NCBI RefSeq assembly: GCF_021917145.1 | Contig: NC_061066.1 | Span: 6,796,782 to 6,860,781, forward strand | Origin: Hypomesus transpacificus | Taxonomy: Eukaryota; Chordata; Actinopteri; Osmeriformes; Osmeridae | Direction of reading: 5' to 3' | DNA: 64,000 bases | Part shown: positions 22,969 through 34,974 of the stretch, piece by piece | How the letters are laid out: each line of letters opens with the position of its first letter | Position numbering within the stretch: the first letter of the stretch is position 1 | Made by a program: the position numbers and the translations under genes | Notes under the pieces: generated by a model | Databases searched by the model: none | Told to the model about the DNA's origin: nothing | Seen by the model: only the letters and a program-made list of their open reading frames with translations

Positions 22969-25407
22969 CTCGCCGAAGGCAAGCACACCCCAATAAATGA
23001 ATGATCGGGTGATACACAGACCCACAAGGTACACGGACCCATTTTGTAGGCTACATAATTTACAGTGGAACATTTTGTGCACTCCATCTGGGATTCATTC
23101 CCAACTCCTGTTATGTCATACAGCATTTAAAAATATGAAAAGCTATCGAATGGCTTTTCCATTTTCAAAACTGTTTGTTCGGTAGAGCCGATCGAAGGCA
23201 ATAAATATTAAATACGATTAAATACTCTTGTTAGAGCCTGTGTTATGAGTGATTTTGCATGGGTTTCCAACACATTTGGATTCAAGTTCAAGTGTTGCCA
23301 CTGCATTTCACAGTCAAAACTGAAGTCTGTATCAAGTGTAGATGGAAAAACCTTCATTTTTCACCACTGACATGGACCCTTTCTTCACTTTTACAGGTCA
23401 TGCAGAGGCCTGCTTAACAGAGTGCATCAGAGCATGCTGAGAGCAACAACAGAGGATGCTGAGTGTAACAGAGGATGCAACAGAGGATGCTGGAGCAACA
23501 CAGACCCCTTTTTGGACTACCCCTCTCTACCTGGACAGCTTCTCTTCAGCCCTGCCCCCAAGACAGCTTAATTCAGCTAGCCTGCCCTGCCCTGCCTGCC
23601 TGCCCCTGCCTTGATATCTCAAAAGATCACTGAATTACAGCTGTTTAAACTACAGCCAAATCTTATAATGCTTGCCACAGAACAAATAGCTTACTTTTCT
23701 ATACAGTAACTGACCACAATGGTTCTCAACACAGAGAATAGGTCAGTAGGCAAACACAGTGCACTGAAAGGAGCAAAGTCACAGGTTCAAATCCAGCTGC
23801 AGTCTTTTGGCCTGTTATAATTGTGACTATCTGTTTAGTTACATTAGTTACATTTATGCATTTAGCAGACGCTTTTATCCGAAGCAATTTCCAAGAGAGA
23901 GCTTTACAAAAGAGCAAAGGTCACTGATCAAAACAACGAGGTAGTCCCAAACATTGCAAGCAGCCAAAACATGAAGCATACATTGTGAAAAAACTAAACA
24001 AGTGCCAAAGGGAAGACCCATAAGAGCATGCAGTTATACAAGTTACAAATTAAAACAACATGAACCACAAAAAGTGCAGGACTGTACCTGTAGAAGAACA
24101 ATCAACTGTAAAATATTTCACAGCAACTACAAGACTTGATTTCGTTATAACTAACCTACAAGAGCAACAAGTCACTCAATAAGAGTAATTGTGATCCTGG
24201 AGGAAACTAACATCAGGTCTAGCCAAGCATTCCTAAGTGCCGTTAAACAGGGTGACATCATTCTGATATACCATGTGCAATTTCACCTTGAAATGTCAAC
24301 CGTTTCTTAACCTTTGTCCACAAGCTGACCAAACCTAATACTCAAATCACAGTCAGATCATCAGCGTCAGCGCCCCTTGGGTACCCAGCATGCAGTGCGG
24401 TATGTCAAATAGGCAAAGACTTGCGGAAAATAGTGCGGTTACAACAGCCGTGCGAGGGATTTCAGTTGTTGTGTTTGTTCAGTTAGATGTTTGTATGTTA
24501 TTGTTTATCGGTTAATATAATCTTTTTGGTCAATTTGTTGCCTGATTGTGCATGTTGTGTATTTTAATAGGAGCACAGAGTCGGTTAGTCTGTTGTAATT
24601 CACTACTCTCGCAAGGAGCTGAACATTAATTCTACCCTAGCCCAGTTGCCCACATGACTATTAATAATTTTGCATTGGCTGAAAGAGATCAACTCAAGAT
24701 ATTTACAATAACTGGTTTTTCAGCCATCTTGGGGAAAGTTTGAAAAGCGTACAGTGGCTAAAATGTGTTAATTGTGGGAGGCATGTTTTTGGACTACCTC
24801 TACATCTCATGCGGCCACCGTAGCATTTCTGCTTTGGCATGACCTGCGTCGGGAGATAGGGAAACACCATGGATGGAAGTCGTGTGTGGGCAGATGGGCC
24901 TTTAAATAGGGTGAAATGGAATAAGAAAATGCAATACAAAATGGCTGAAAGGGGTGTATTTATGTAAATGTACACATTGCCTCAATATCTTTGTGTCAAT
25001 AAATCAAATATCATTTTGACTGATGGTTTTTCAAACCTTATTGGCTTCGAGATGTCATCACTCTGAAGTATTTCATGTGCAATTTCATGCAATTTGACAT
25101 TGAAATGTCAACCATTTCTCAACCTTCCCAAAGCTGACCAAAGGTAATAGTCTGCCATTTTTATACATAAATCTCAAGTGTGTAGCAGAGAGGATAGAGA
25201 AACTGACTTGTTACCTTATAATCATGACTTCAAGTCCCCATTCAGCCTATTGTTATTGGCCAAACATGTAGTTGTTTTGCTCTCTTGTTGTCCCACTCTT
25301 GACCTTCTACATTGTAATTCTTTTTTTTTTTTGCAATTTTGCGGAGAAACCCGCATCGCTGCTTGTGCTTGCAGCTATATTTATTTAGTGTGTTTGCTCT
25401 AAGCAAA
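22969..25407. other. Non-coding stretch, one dispersed repeat
   Basis: No convincing gene. There are short direct repeats around 23400-23510 (cagaggatgctg) and a CTGCC-rich patch at 23580-23612. One dispersed repeat at 23843-24110 is listed separately. The open frames here are short and have no recognisable motifs. Confidence 0.4.
23843..24110 (-). repeat. Dispersed repeat with SINE-like tail, copy 1
   Basis: It starts 'tgcatttagcagacgctttt' (complement of the SINE tail) and continues with 'aacaacgaggtagt', 'attgtgaaaaaac', 'agggaagacccataagagca' and 'acaacatgaacc'. The same order recurs at 30668-30880. It is probably the 3' portion of a SINE or LINE family. Confidence 0.7.
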
Positions 25408-25430
25408 ACAACTCAGAGAACACACGCAAC

Positions 25431-25961
25431 TCAAAGTTTCTTCCCTCCCAGATTCTCTCTAACACTCCTCTGAGTGCACCAAAGGCCTCCCCAAATGAGG
25501 TGCCATGCACCAATGTCATCCAGGTACACCACAAACTCATGTCTGGGAATTCCAGCTAGCACACTGTCCATGAGTCTCTCAAAGGTAGCAGGAGCGTTGC
25601 AGAGGCCGAAGCACAGCACCTTAAACTGCCAATGCCCCCTGTCTGTGGAGGGCACCTGCCAGTAGCCACTGTGCAGGTCAAGGGAGGAAAACCACGACGA
25701 CCCCCTCACATGGTCCAGCATCTCGTCTACCCTTGGTATGGGGTAGGAGTCTGGTGTGAGGAGTGATGGTGACAGCATTTACCCCCTGTAGTCGACACAG
25801 AACCTAAATGTACCCCCTTTCTTAGGCACCATGACAACCGGTGCAGACCATGGGCTATCGGATGGTTCGATGAAATCGGCCCGCAACATGTCAACGATAG
25901 CTTGCTGCTTCCTTGCAGGCAAGCGGGACACGACGGGGTCGTATTTTAATGAGTCGGGCAT
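25431..25961 (-). pseudogene. Ty3/gypsy reverse-transcriptase fragment
   Basis: Two frames, 25961-25779 and 25778-25431, together carry RT landmarks: [51 protein letters not shown] and the catalytic VVYLDDI. A frame break lies at about 25779, just after the DYRG motif. After YLDDI the text becomes scrambled, indicating another indel and then truncation. Confidence 0.85.
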
Positions 25962-26091
25962 TCCCAGTGTCTATGTCTAAGTGTGTTTGCCCCACCTCCT
26001 CCTCCCCCCATGCAAAGCTATCACTAAACTTTAGTAGCAGCTGTTTTAACTGGCTCTGTTGGATCTCATCTAGGCCCTGACAGTTTTTCAG

Positions 26092-27245
26092 TCACACAGT
26101 TTCGACAGCGTTGATGGTTTCCTCCCCCCGGTCCTGGTTGCCTCTGGAGAAAGTGGCTGGATTGGCACGACTGGATGGAGCCGGTCCCCTCCTCCTGATC
26201 TCCACTGCTGATCCCCTATTCCTCTCACTGTTGGGTTGGGGCGGTGAGGTGGACCCGCGCATCCCCCTGCGCGTAGACCCATTGTTGTTTCCCTGGCGAA
26301 GTGGAAATCCGTCACAGTCCCGCTGCATATGGCCAGGCTGGCCACATCCCCAGCAGACTATGGGAGTGTTACAACACTGCCTGAAGCCCTTTTCGATGAC
26401 CAGTGAAGCAGCCTTGACCAACCCGCCAACCCACCCTGGCTTGACGATTTCCGGTCACCTCAGGCTGCTTGTCAGCGCCCCCGCTCTCTTTCACGCCCCA
26501 GTTCAGCTCCCTCTTTCTGGCTACTTCTACTGCCACCCGCAGTGACGGTGGTTCAGCCATCTGGACATGTCTACAAAGTTCAGTTGGAGACAGCACTCTA
26601 ATAAAACTATCCCGTGCCAGCTTGTCTTGCACCCCCGAAGGCATAGTTTCATAAGCCCGACACGTCATGCTCAAAACTTGCCAATGCTTTCAAAGATTCC
26701 CCTGGAAGTCTCTTTCTGTTCCCCAGCTCAGTCAGCAGCGTATTGGGTTGCGAGTCGCTGCCTAAACGGTCCCCCAATGCCTCCACTAGCGCACTGTAGT
26801 TGCCCCTTCCACCTGGAGCTAGTGTTTGCAAGCATTCCGAAGCCTCCCCCGTCAGGCACAGAGCCAGCTTCGCCTTCGTATCGTTAGACCACCTCCCGGC
26901 ACCAGCCAACAACTCGAATTGAGTGAAGAAAACTTCCCACTTGCCTTTTCCATTAAACTTTGGGGGTTTAACTGCTACTTTGGCTAATGGCAACAGGGCG
27001 CTGCCATCTTTGTTTACATCGGGGACCTGCGTTTCCGCCAACGATGACGTTGACACTCCTGTTGTCTTGCTCTTCAGCCCAGCCGAGTGGCGTGAAGGAA
27101 AACCCGCCAGTTCCGCCATCCTGCTAACAAATAGCTTAAACTCGACTATGCAGCCCTCCAGGTCCTCGGCAGCAGTCACCAACTGCTCTACCCGATAACA
27201 AGCTCCTGTGCCCGCCACAGGCGCGTCCGACTCCACTTTAATCAT
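26092..27245 (-). pseudogene. Gag-like protein with zinc knuckle, frameshifted
   Basis: The frame starts with ATG at 27245 (MIKVESDAPVAGTG), 120 bp inside the primer-binding site. It includes VKPPKFNGKGKWEVFFTQFE and AKLALCLTGEASECLQTL, typical of the capsid region of Ty3/gypsy Gag. The frame shifts near 26665 and continues in 26674-26369. A CCHC knuckle (CWGCGQPGHMQRDC) appears at about 26345 in another frame, so at least two indels are present. Confidence 0.75.
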
Positions 27246-27367
27246 CCATCACGCTCCTTCCATCTTGGCAGTAGACGTGAGCCACGCCACAGCTAATCCC
27301 TAGCCTAAACTGAAGCAAGCCAACTAGCCTAACAATCTGCCCGGAGTTCGAACACTTCTGACACCAA

Positions 27368-27637
27368 TGTAATGCCCGAGCTGGAGTAAATAAGTAGAGT
27401 CGGACACAAAATCAAACCAACACCAATTTATTAACTCACTAGGCTGTTGTTCCGGCCCCAGTCTACGCCTCTGACTAACACAGATGACAAACGAGACTGG
27501 AGATGGATTGCAGGGAGAACCGAGAAAGCCCGAATGCATGCATGACCTCTCTCTCGCGAGATTTCATACACAGAACATGGAACTTAAACACATTACAACA
27601 TGCCCACCCAACCAAATACAACCCCTTACGTTCCACA
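27368..27637 (-). repeat. Long terminal repeat (5' LTR) of the gypsy copy
   Basis: In the minus orientation it begins TGTGGAACGTAAGGGGTTG and ends GGGCATTACA, satisfying the TG...CA rule. It contains AATAAA (gttaataaattggtg) before the end and is followed at once by the primer-binding site. The left boundary is inferred from TG...CA because no second LTR is available for comparison. Confidence 0.65.
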
Positions 27638-28737
27638 TACGAGTCAAACTCACCTGATATAGGCCTACGTTGTTTTTTTTATGACTGTTTTTAGTATGAC
27701 TGCTTATCGTGACAGCTTTGGCGCTGGTGGAAGGGTGAGCATTTTTTACAGACTAAGACTAGAGGGTGTTTGGGGGTTTGTGTGTTTAAAGGATATGGGA
27801 GCTTTTATGACACCCGAACCAGAGATTCAACCAGGGTTGAATACGCACGCACACATGCGCACAAGATCTATGCAAGGTAGACAGCCAATGAAAGAAGAGC
27901 CATGTGACAGTTGCATGCCTGTGTATGCAACAAAGACTTCCTAGCGCAACAAGCTAACAGACAACTTTGCGACCACCATGATGTTTTGTCTCCTTTCGAG
28001 CCAGCCGCAAGCAATAGACTTTTTAACTTCTTCACCGACTGACTGTGTAATACTTTTAATATAAGATTAAAAGTAAGTTTAATATTTCTGACAGCGATAT
28101 TGCAAAATTTTGTATCGATCAAAAGCTATTTTTCCAAAACGGTATAGCTAGCTAGCTTTAGTTAGTTTCCGGGGTTAAGTTACCTAGCATAATACTCGTA
28201 GCAATGCTACTACCATGCTAGTGTTACTTGTTACCCTTCTCATTAGTACATTTTGAAGCCATGCTAAAGCATTTGTTGCATAGTTTTTGTCTATCGGAAA
28301 GTATTCAATTAGAATGTTCTAAATCACATATTTGTGATGTTACGGCTGTGGGACCCACATTCGAGTGATCACATATTTGTGACGCTACTCCTTAAGAAAG
28401 TGCAACGCACATGTTATTAGCTTACGTTTTGCTTTGATTTACCAAAATATTTTCAAAGAAGTACAGGCGATATGTTCTCCTTAATTTTTCTGAACTGGAG
28501 TTCAATAATATTTTTTCATTAATAATAAATCAGATAATAATCGTATATTAAATCCCAATATTAGTCAAATTAATCGCAATTAGCTTATTAACAGCCCTAA
28601 CGTAAACCCAAATGTGCACACTTTGCCATGACGTTATATGAACTGGGACTTTAGAGAACTACAACTCTACATTCATCTGTCTGACATGCCCCCGAGCGTG
28701 GTGCACTGTGGGAAGGCAAGCGATTTGCGTCGCTGTA
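27638..28737. other. Non-coding stretch with a dispersed-repeat segment
   Basis: No gene seen. The segment 28190-28400 ('tagtgttacttgtta', 'cttctcattag', 'gatcacatat', 'gtgacgctactcc') recurs with changes at 47430-47580, so it belongs to a dispersed, probably hAT-derived family. Confidence 0.4.
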
Positions 28738-28745
28738 GTGGACCC

Positions 28746-29985
28746 TAGGGGTGCAAAATCGAACCACAAAAAAACGAATTGTTCAACACTCAAACCACGG
28801 TTAGGTTTAGGTTGTAAGCCGCAGTTTTTCGGACACAACCTAACACCCTTTGTCCTTTCCCGTAACCTTTCTCGGAGAGTACTTGTCCAATGAACTGTCC
28901 GTATATTGTGAAAGAAATGTTGGGCCTATGTACAATGAATGTGTTTTAGGAGAAGTTTACAGTTGGATAAGAAGCTTGATACAATGTATGTTGATTCAAC
29001 TCATTTGGTAGAGATGCCACCTGTAGTTTTATAACACCTAACTAGGAGACATGAAGTCTAGGAGACGGGAAGTCTGGGTGACCTGAAAGAGTTCTTGTCA
29101 CCTGGGGAGAAGAGACAGTTGTTCTGAAGAAAATGCGGATTCAACTGTATTGTTCTAAGGATTTAACCAATGACAGAAGAGATTTGGTATAGCTTCATGT
29201 CTGTAGGATGGACCAATGACTTTTGAGAACTGTCATATCTATAAAATGGTCTGTTGAAGAATGTTCTGGGGGGTTCAGGGCCATCAGCTGAGTAGTGCTG
29301 GTGGGCTGGATTCTCCCGGTTCCATTCTAGAATGCTAGATGGAGCTGTATGGAATTGTCTTTGTGTTATTGTCTTATGTTTGTGTGTTGATGATGTTATG
29401 TTGGTAACGTTTTATGTTTAAACCTACGTCAAATAAACATTAACTCTATACTTCACCCGACTTCAGCTTAAAACGATTGATTCTCTCAAAAACTTCCACG
29501 ACAATATCAATAATGAGTCATGTACTGGAAGGAACTGGAGACAAATTATACAAAGCTAGGCAAGATAAGAATGTGTGGAGAATGGAGACGGCATGTGGAG
29601 GTGAAAGGTTAGCGTTTGAGGATGTACCATTGCCGTCGCCGTCAGTATTGCCATTATTGCCAGTATTGGCTGGCAATATTACTTTTTCGCAGACCTTCTG
29701 AGGTTTATTTATTTTAGAGGACTTAAGTAAACTGTAAAGACAACCACATTTTATGTATTGAGGAATCTGAAGCGATACGAAAACATTAGACTTTTCAATA
29801 GGCTGTTACACGTTGCGCCATGTGCTGGCAAAAAAAGTTTGGCAATACTACTTATATGCTGGTGATGGCACCTATGGGATGTACCATCGTCTTTTAAGTC
29901 ACCTGTCAACAAACCGAACCAAAACCCTGGGCCATAAACCGCAATACAAACCAAACCTTGGGCTTGTTGAATTGTTGCACTCCTA
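28746..29985. mobile_element. hAT-type element, 1.24 kb, 8-bp TSD
   Basis: The ends are TAGGGGTGCAA and TTGCACTCCTA. The flanks GTGGACCC (28738-28745) and GTGGACAC (29986-29993) match at 7 of 8 bases. The subterminal regions are also inverted (cgaaccac..aaaccacggtt near the left; aaccgcaata..aaaccttggg near the right). No transposase is present. The centre contains a possible solo LTR. Confidence 0.75.
28915..29503 (+). repeat. Possible solo LTR inside the hAT element
   Basis: This stretch starts TGTTGGGCC and ends in CA. It contains a TATA-like tataaaatgg (about 29230) and a polyadenylation signal aataaacatt (about 29430), spaced as in a retroviral or retrotransposon LTR. No target duplication is evident, so this is tentative. 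Confidence 0.3.
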
Positions 29986-29993
29986 GTGGACAC

Positions 29994-30583
29994 GCATGGT
30001 AGTTTCATTTCATGTCAACTCGCTGCAGACCAGAGAACCGATCAAAGTGAAGGGGCTGGAACGCAGAGAGCTAGCCAAACTGGCAGGGAATACTTTTTTC
30101 ATTGTTTTTCATTATTTACGAAATGCTTATACAAAACAACGTCAATTGTGGCATTGCACTCTGTTGGGTTATAAAGAGGAAACCTGCAAGATATAAACTT
30201 TGCAGAGTGCACACACACACACAGATTCCTGTCATTAGAGAGATAAATGAATCTGTCTACTGATGTCAAAACTGCCGAAGTAGCCTACCTCTATTGAACT
30301 AATGCGATTAACAAAGGCATTCACAATTATATGAAACAGCATAGTAAGGAAAATTGAGAAATTTGGTTTAGTTTTTTTAGAAGCGAATTCACGTTTACAA
30401 CCCATTTTCAGCTGCTTTCAAATTGGCTGGCAGAACGACAATATAAAGTAGATACTTTCAGTTTAGATCAGTGGATTTTGTTACTTGTTTAGCTACTGAT
30501 GTCAAAATTGCCTTTTTAAGGACACGCGCTCATCGCTCATCGGGAAACCTGGGTTGAGTTAGTTGATAACCACCATCGGGATA
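29994..30583. other. Non-coding stretch, nothing recognised
   Basis: I see no gene, repeat end or RNA in this stretch beyond a short (ca)n run near 30212. Confidence 0.4.
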
Positions 30584-30667
30584 CTGCGTAGCAGTGGCGA
30601 ATCTAAGGGGTGGCAAGGGGTGGCAGCTGCCACCCCAATAAAAAATACTGCCACCCAAACTTTTTTT

Positions 30668-30880
30668 TAATGCATTTAGCAGACGCTTTTATCCAAATCG
30701 ACTTCCAAGAGAGAGCTTTAGGTGCATAGGTCACTGATCATAACAACGAGATAGCTCCAAACATTGCGGGTAGCCAAAACATTTAGAATGCATTGTGAAA
30801 AAACAAATAAGTCCCAAAGGGAAGAACCATAAGAGCATCTAGTTAAAACAGTTACAATTACACAACATGAACCTCAATCT
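30668..30880 (-). repeat. Dispersed repeat with SINE-like tail, copy 2
   Basis: It matches 23843-24060: 'tgcatttagcagacgctttt', 'aacaacgagatagct', 'gggaagaaccataagagcat' and 'acaacatgaacc'. Confidence 0.7.
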
Positions 30881-31000
30881 TCCCATGGAAAAATATTATT
30901 TCTACATTACAGAACATTCAATTAATAATATTAATGTTACTGTTTAATTTAAACTACAATTTTATAGCCTAATTATTTACCATAGGGAGTACTGTACCCC

Positions 31001-31381
31001 TAGCTTGACGTTGTCATACTCATAATTCTAGTCAGAATATGAGTCTGAAAACTCTGTTGGGCTGTGACTATGGGGCGTGTGTCAACCGAGCTCGTAAAAC
31101 AAATACCTCTTTGCTCAATTGGATAGACCTATAACCAATCAGAGCAACGTAATATATTGTTTGATGAAAACTAATTAAACCCAAACGCTCTTTGGTGACA
31201 TTGTTGATTACGTTACTGTTGATTATCTGTCCATCATCGTATAAAGCCCGCCCTGACAATTTAATTGGTCCGAGCAGCTCCTGTTCGATATAGTTTTTCC
31301 GCAATCGAGCCCCTCCAGACCCAACTTCCCGACCAGAATTTTTTTTGTGGGCGGGGATAAGTTGGGCTGGCATCCAGGCTA
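31001..31381. mobile_element. MITE of the 9-bp-TSD family, copy 2
   Basis: The ends TAGCTTGACG and CCAGGCTA are flanked by CTGTACCCC on both sides (30992-31000 and 31382-31390). It matches both ends of the larger element at 8606-9457 but lacks the helicase segment. Confidence 0.85.
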
Positions 31382-31645
31382 CTGTACCCCCTTACTTTGG
31401 GTTTTGATTTGCCTCCAGGAGGCCACCCAACAACTTCCTCCTGCCACCCCATTGCAACCCCGAATGAAAGTCTCTAGATCCGCCCCTGCTGCGTAGCGCG
31501 ATCGCTTTAGGTTAAGTGAAACAAGATAACGAGAATTTATCCCTGGCGTGATGAACTTGCTTCGCAGTACAGGTCCCACACATAACAGAGTTAATATAGG
31601 TCCCACAGCATTTGCTTCCAGCACACCAGCTGGAATTCCGAGAAG

Positions 31646-33582
31646 GGTCCAAATGCAGTGCTCCCTCCTCAGGCCCCTCTAAACCGGAACTCTCTCCTCA
31701 GGCCCCTGAAGCCGGAACTCTCTCCTCAGGCCCCTTTTTTCATGTGTATCCGAGGTATTAGCGCCACCGCTGGTCGGAGGATACAGTAGGCTATTTATAT
31801 TAATAGGCTAACTTACATTGAACTTCGGTTTTAGCATAAGTCAATAGTGTTTAACATAGCGGAAATTAGCATTGCGGCTAGCGTTACGGACAGGGTTCTA
31901 AATTAACACCCGCCAAATGCGGGCTAAATTTCATTTTCATAATAAAAACTCGCTAGCCAGTTTGGCCGGTGATACATGAGGCATTTCATAAACGATACAT
32001 AAGGCTATGTTCTCGGCATGGTTATAGTTCATTTATCCCCCTGCAGTAGCCTAAATTTCCCATGAACACTGTGCCGTAATCCTACGTTATAGACCAATTA
32101 TCACCCTACGTCACACAACTGTCAAGCAGGCTCAACTGCGCATGTGGGTTGCAAAAGACGAACTTCTCCCGTTCTATTACTCTTGGAGTGTCGTTCAGGT
32201 CATCATATATCTCTGGCCACTGGATTGCAGGGCTTGATATTAACTTTTTGAGGCTCTTGGCCTTTGGACAAATACATTTACGTTCACTTGTCTATGCACA
32301 AAAGTCACTTGACCCCGATACCCTTAAATAGCCTGTCCAAGTGATCGGGCAAAACTAGCCTGCCTAACGGATGTCGCTTTCTCAGGCAAATGACGAATGA
32401 AACAGACAGGTTAAAGAAATCCGAGATTCTGGCTATCTTCACCAGACTCGTATCTACATTAGGCAGTCCTCCCTGACGTTTCTGGTGTAGAATGGAGTGA
32501 AATACAACATTGTGCACACTGCCAGTGAGCGAGTCTGACTGAGGCTAACGTCAAAACTGTGTAACTGGGATGTAGTCTCACTCAGATTGCCAGTTTAAAC
32601 AAATCAGAAAAATAATCGGACCAGCTGACTAAAAGCAGAATTCCCATATCTCTTGAAAACTGCCCTGCTCGACTTTTTAAATGTAGAATTGACTGTAAAA
32701 GTGTAAAATTATGAACTTTGTGACATGACGTGAAGACATGGTTGCCGCTCGACTATGCGGTCTGTACCGGGCGACATTCTCACTCAAATTTCAAGACTTT
32801 CGTGACCCAAATGACAGATCATTGGGTAATTGCTTTCTCTCCTAAAGGCATGTCCTCCTCGACGCTTTTGGTCTTTTTAAATCTAACTATTTGTATTATC
32901 CGTGTGGTCCTTTTGCCATTTAAAATGCTATCCTTTCCCGGTTTTCTGCAGCCACAATGCGCGCGCATCCCGATTGTTTACAAACAAATAATTGGTCTAT
33001 TGGAATATGGAATATATGTTTAGTACTATTATTACACATCTTGATTGAGGTGGTAATTGATGAAGCAACATTTAACATAAATACAAGGATAGATATTGAT
33101 TTCAGATTAAGAGAGTAGTGTTGATTTTATTATCAACGTAAAAAAATTAATTATTTCAGAGCCAGCTCTTGTTGCCCTGGAAACAATAAACAATAACACG
33201 AGCCAGCTGTAGCTGCTGCAAATGACCAACCGAAAAAATGTGATATTATATAATGACCACTAGACGGCGCTAAACTGCCAAACCTATTTTCTATGCTTGC
33301 CAGGGGCAGAACAGTGATCATGTTCGTAATGTTAGCAATACGTAATGCTCGCCGCAATGCTAATTTCCGCTATGTTAAACACTATTGACTTATGCTAAAA
33401 CCGAAGTTCAATGTAAGTAAGCCTATTAATATAAATAGCCTACTGTATCCTCCGACCAGCGGTGGCGCTAATACCTCGGATACACATGAAAAAAGGGGCC
33501 TGAGGAGAGAGTTCCGGCTTCAGGGCCTGAGGAGAGAGTTCCGGTTTAAAGGGGCCTGAGGAGGGAGCACTGCAATTGGACC
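31646..33582. mobile_element. Foldback element with about 240-bp inverted arms
   Basis: The left end (ggtccaaatgcagtgctccc, then two copies of 'ctcctcaggcccct') is inverted at the right (aggggcctgaggag, gggagcactgcaattggacc). The arms extend to 'taacatagcggaaattagca' at about 31870 and its complement at about 33370. The centre has no gene. It includes a piece (32430-32530) repeated in inverse orientation in the P element, and two CAGGG-type hAT ends at about 31891 and 32228. The right end abuts or overlaps the next element's TIR at 33581, so the last bases are ambiguous. Confidence 0.7.
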
Positions 33583-33620
33583 AGAGCCTGTTTAAGGAGA
33601 GCCTGCCCACTCCCTATTAA

Positions 33621-34886
33621 GCCCCATTGTACCGAATTTTGTTGCAGTTCCACCAGAGTTCCACCGGGAGTGATCGCGGTCGAGTGCAAAATGAATGTGA
33701 GTCTATGGAGCTAAACGGCTAAATTTTTCTCTTTCGCCTGATTGTCGTTGATAAATCTCAGATTTGATTATAGTTTTTGCATGTTCAACATGGATTATAG
33801 GTCAAAAGTTGAATGAACGAGTACTTATGTCCTTTCGATTTCTTACGGGGTAAGTCGTTGTTGCCCATAACACACTAGCATTCTGCTAACGAATGTTGAT
33901 TGATTAGTGAACGACTGACTACGACCAGAGATCCCGCTTGATGGCATCCAAAGCAGAACCAGAATGTCAGAGCATTAGCAACATTAGCAACAACATTAGC
34001 AAGCCAAAACTCTTTCTAGCATGTGTATTGACAGGGAGAGCCTAACCTGTCAGCTGTGTTGTCGATGCCTCGAGAGTAAAGTGGAAGTAACCAGAGCTTG
34101 CCGTCAAGCAGTAGCTCTGGTCGTATGATGTGTATGACGTCAATGCCATTTTCAAAGGCTTTTTAGAATAGAAAGGCGACTTAAAAAACAATATAACACC
34201 CAGTGGTGTGTGTTTTTTTTGCCTCCCCTTTCGATTTCAGAATTCAAATTACTAGACAAAAAATTATATCCTGAGAAAAGTGGATTTTGAGGGGTATAGC
34301 TCCATAGACCTCCATTCATTTTGCACTCGACCGTTAGCGCCCTCATATGGAACTTGAGTGGAACTGCAACCAGTTCAGAACCCGGAAGTTTCCCGAGAGT
34401 GGGAGCAGAGAATGTCTAATAAAGAGAGAACTCCCACTCTCGGGATACTTCCGCTGACAGGTTAGGCTCTCCCTGTCAATACACATGCTAGAAAGAGTTT
34501 TGGCTTGCTAATGTTGTTGCTAATGTTGCTAATGCTCTGACATTCTGGTTCTGCTTTGGATGCCATCAAGCGGGATCTCTGGTCGTAGTCAGTCGTTCAC
34601 TAACCAATCAACATTCGTTAGCAGAATGCTAGTGTGTTATGGGCAACAACGACTTACCCCGTAAGAAATCGAAAGGACATAAGTACTCGTTCATTCAACT
34701 TTTGACCTATAATCCATGTTGAACATGCAAAAACTATAATCAAATCTGAGATTTATCAACGACAATCAGGCGAAAGAGAAAAATTTAGCCGTTTAGCTCC
34801 ATAGACTCCCATTCATTTTGCACTCGACCGCAATCACTCCCGGTGGAACTCTGGTGGAACTGCAACAAAATTCTGTACAATAGGAC
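33621..34886. mobile_element. TTAA-flanked foldback MITE in the left TIR
   Basis: TTAA lies at 33617-33620 and 34887-34890. The inner ends (accgaattttgttgcagttc and complement) are inverted for about 430 bp each side. Deleting the MITE and one TTAA joins the interrupted left TIR to 'ttctcgttagtcac', matching the intact right TIR. TTAA targets are used by piggyBac and Kolobok. The centre contains a second hairpin (gtttcccgagagtggga / tcccactctcggg, about 34391-34446). Confidence 0.8.
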
Positions 34887-34974
34887 TTAATTCTCGTTAG
34901 TCACGTCGCGGCCATATTGAAAACGAAAACGAGGCTTGATCGAACGGAAGTGATTCTCTACTATACGAAGACGA

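Larger units (their letters stand above)
25408..27637 (-). mobile_element. Ty3/gypsy LTR retrotransposon, 3'-truncated and frameshifted
   Basis: On the minus strand the order is LTR (27637-27368), a primer-binding site starting TGGTGTCAGAAGTG directly after it, a gag-like frame, a zinc knuckle, and reverse transcriptase that breaks off near 25408. There is no second LTR in the window and no RNase H or integrase, so the copy is incomplete. Several frameshifts and stops interrupt the coding region. It is described only as an old genomic copy. Confidence 0.85.
30592..31488. mobile_element. hAT-type element hosting two further repeats
   Basis: The ends are CAGTGGCGAATCTA and GATCCGCCCCTG, flanked by a perfect 8-bp duplication CTGCGTAG (30584-30591 and 31489-31496). 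Next to the ends 'ggtggcagctgccacccc' and 'ctgccaccccattg' are inverted. Inside lie the SINE-like repeat (30668-30880) and the 9-bp-TSD MITE (31001-31381), giving the order hAT first, the others later. Confidence 0.85.

Noticed and set aside
25178-25402. Short frame with a hydrophobic segment
   Set aside because: It contains a poly-T-derived Phe run and lacks any conserved motif or splice context.
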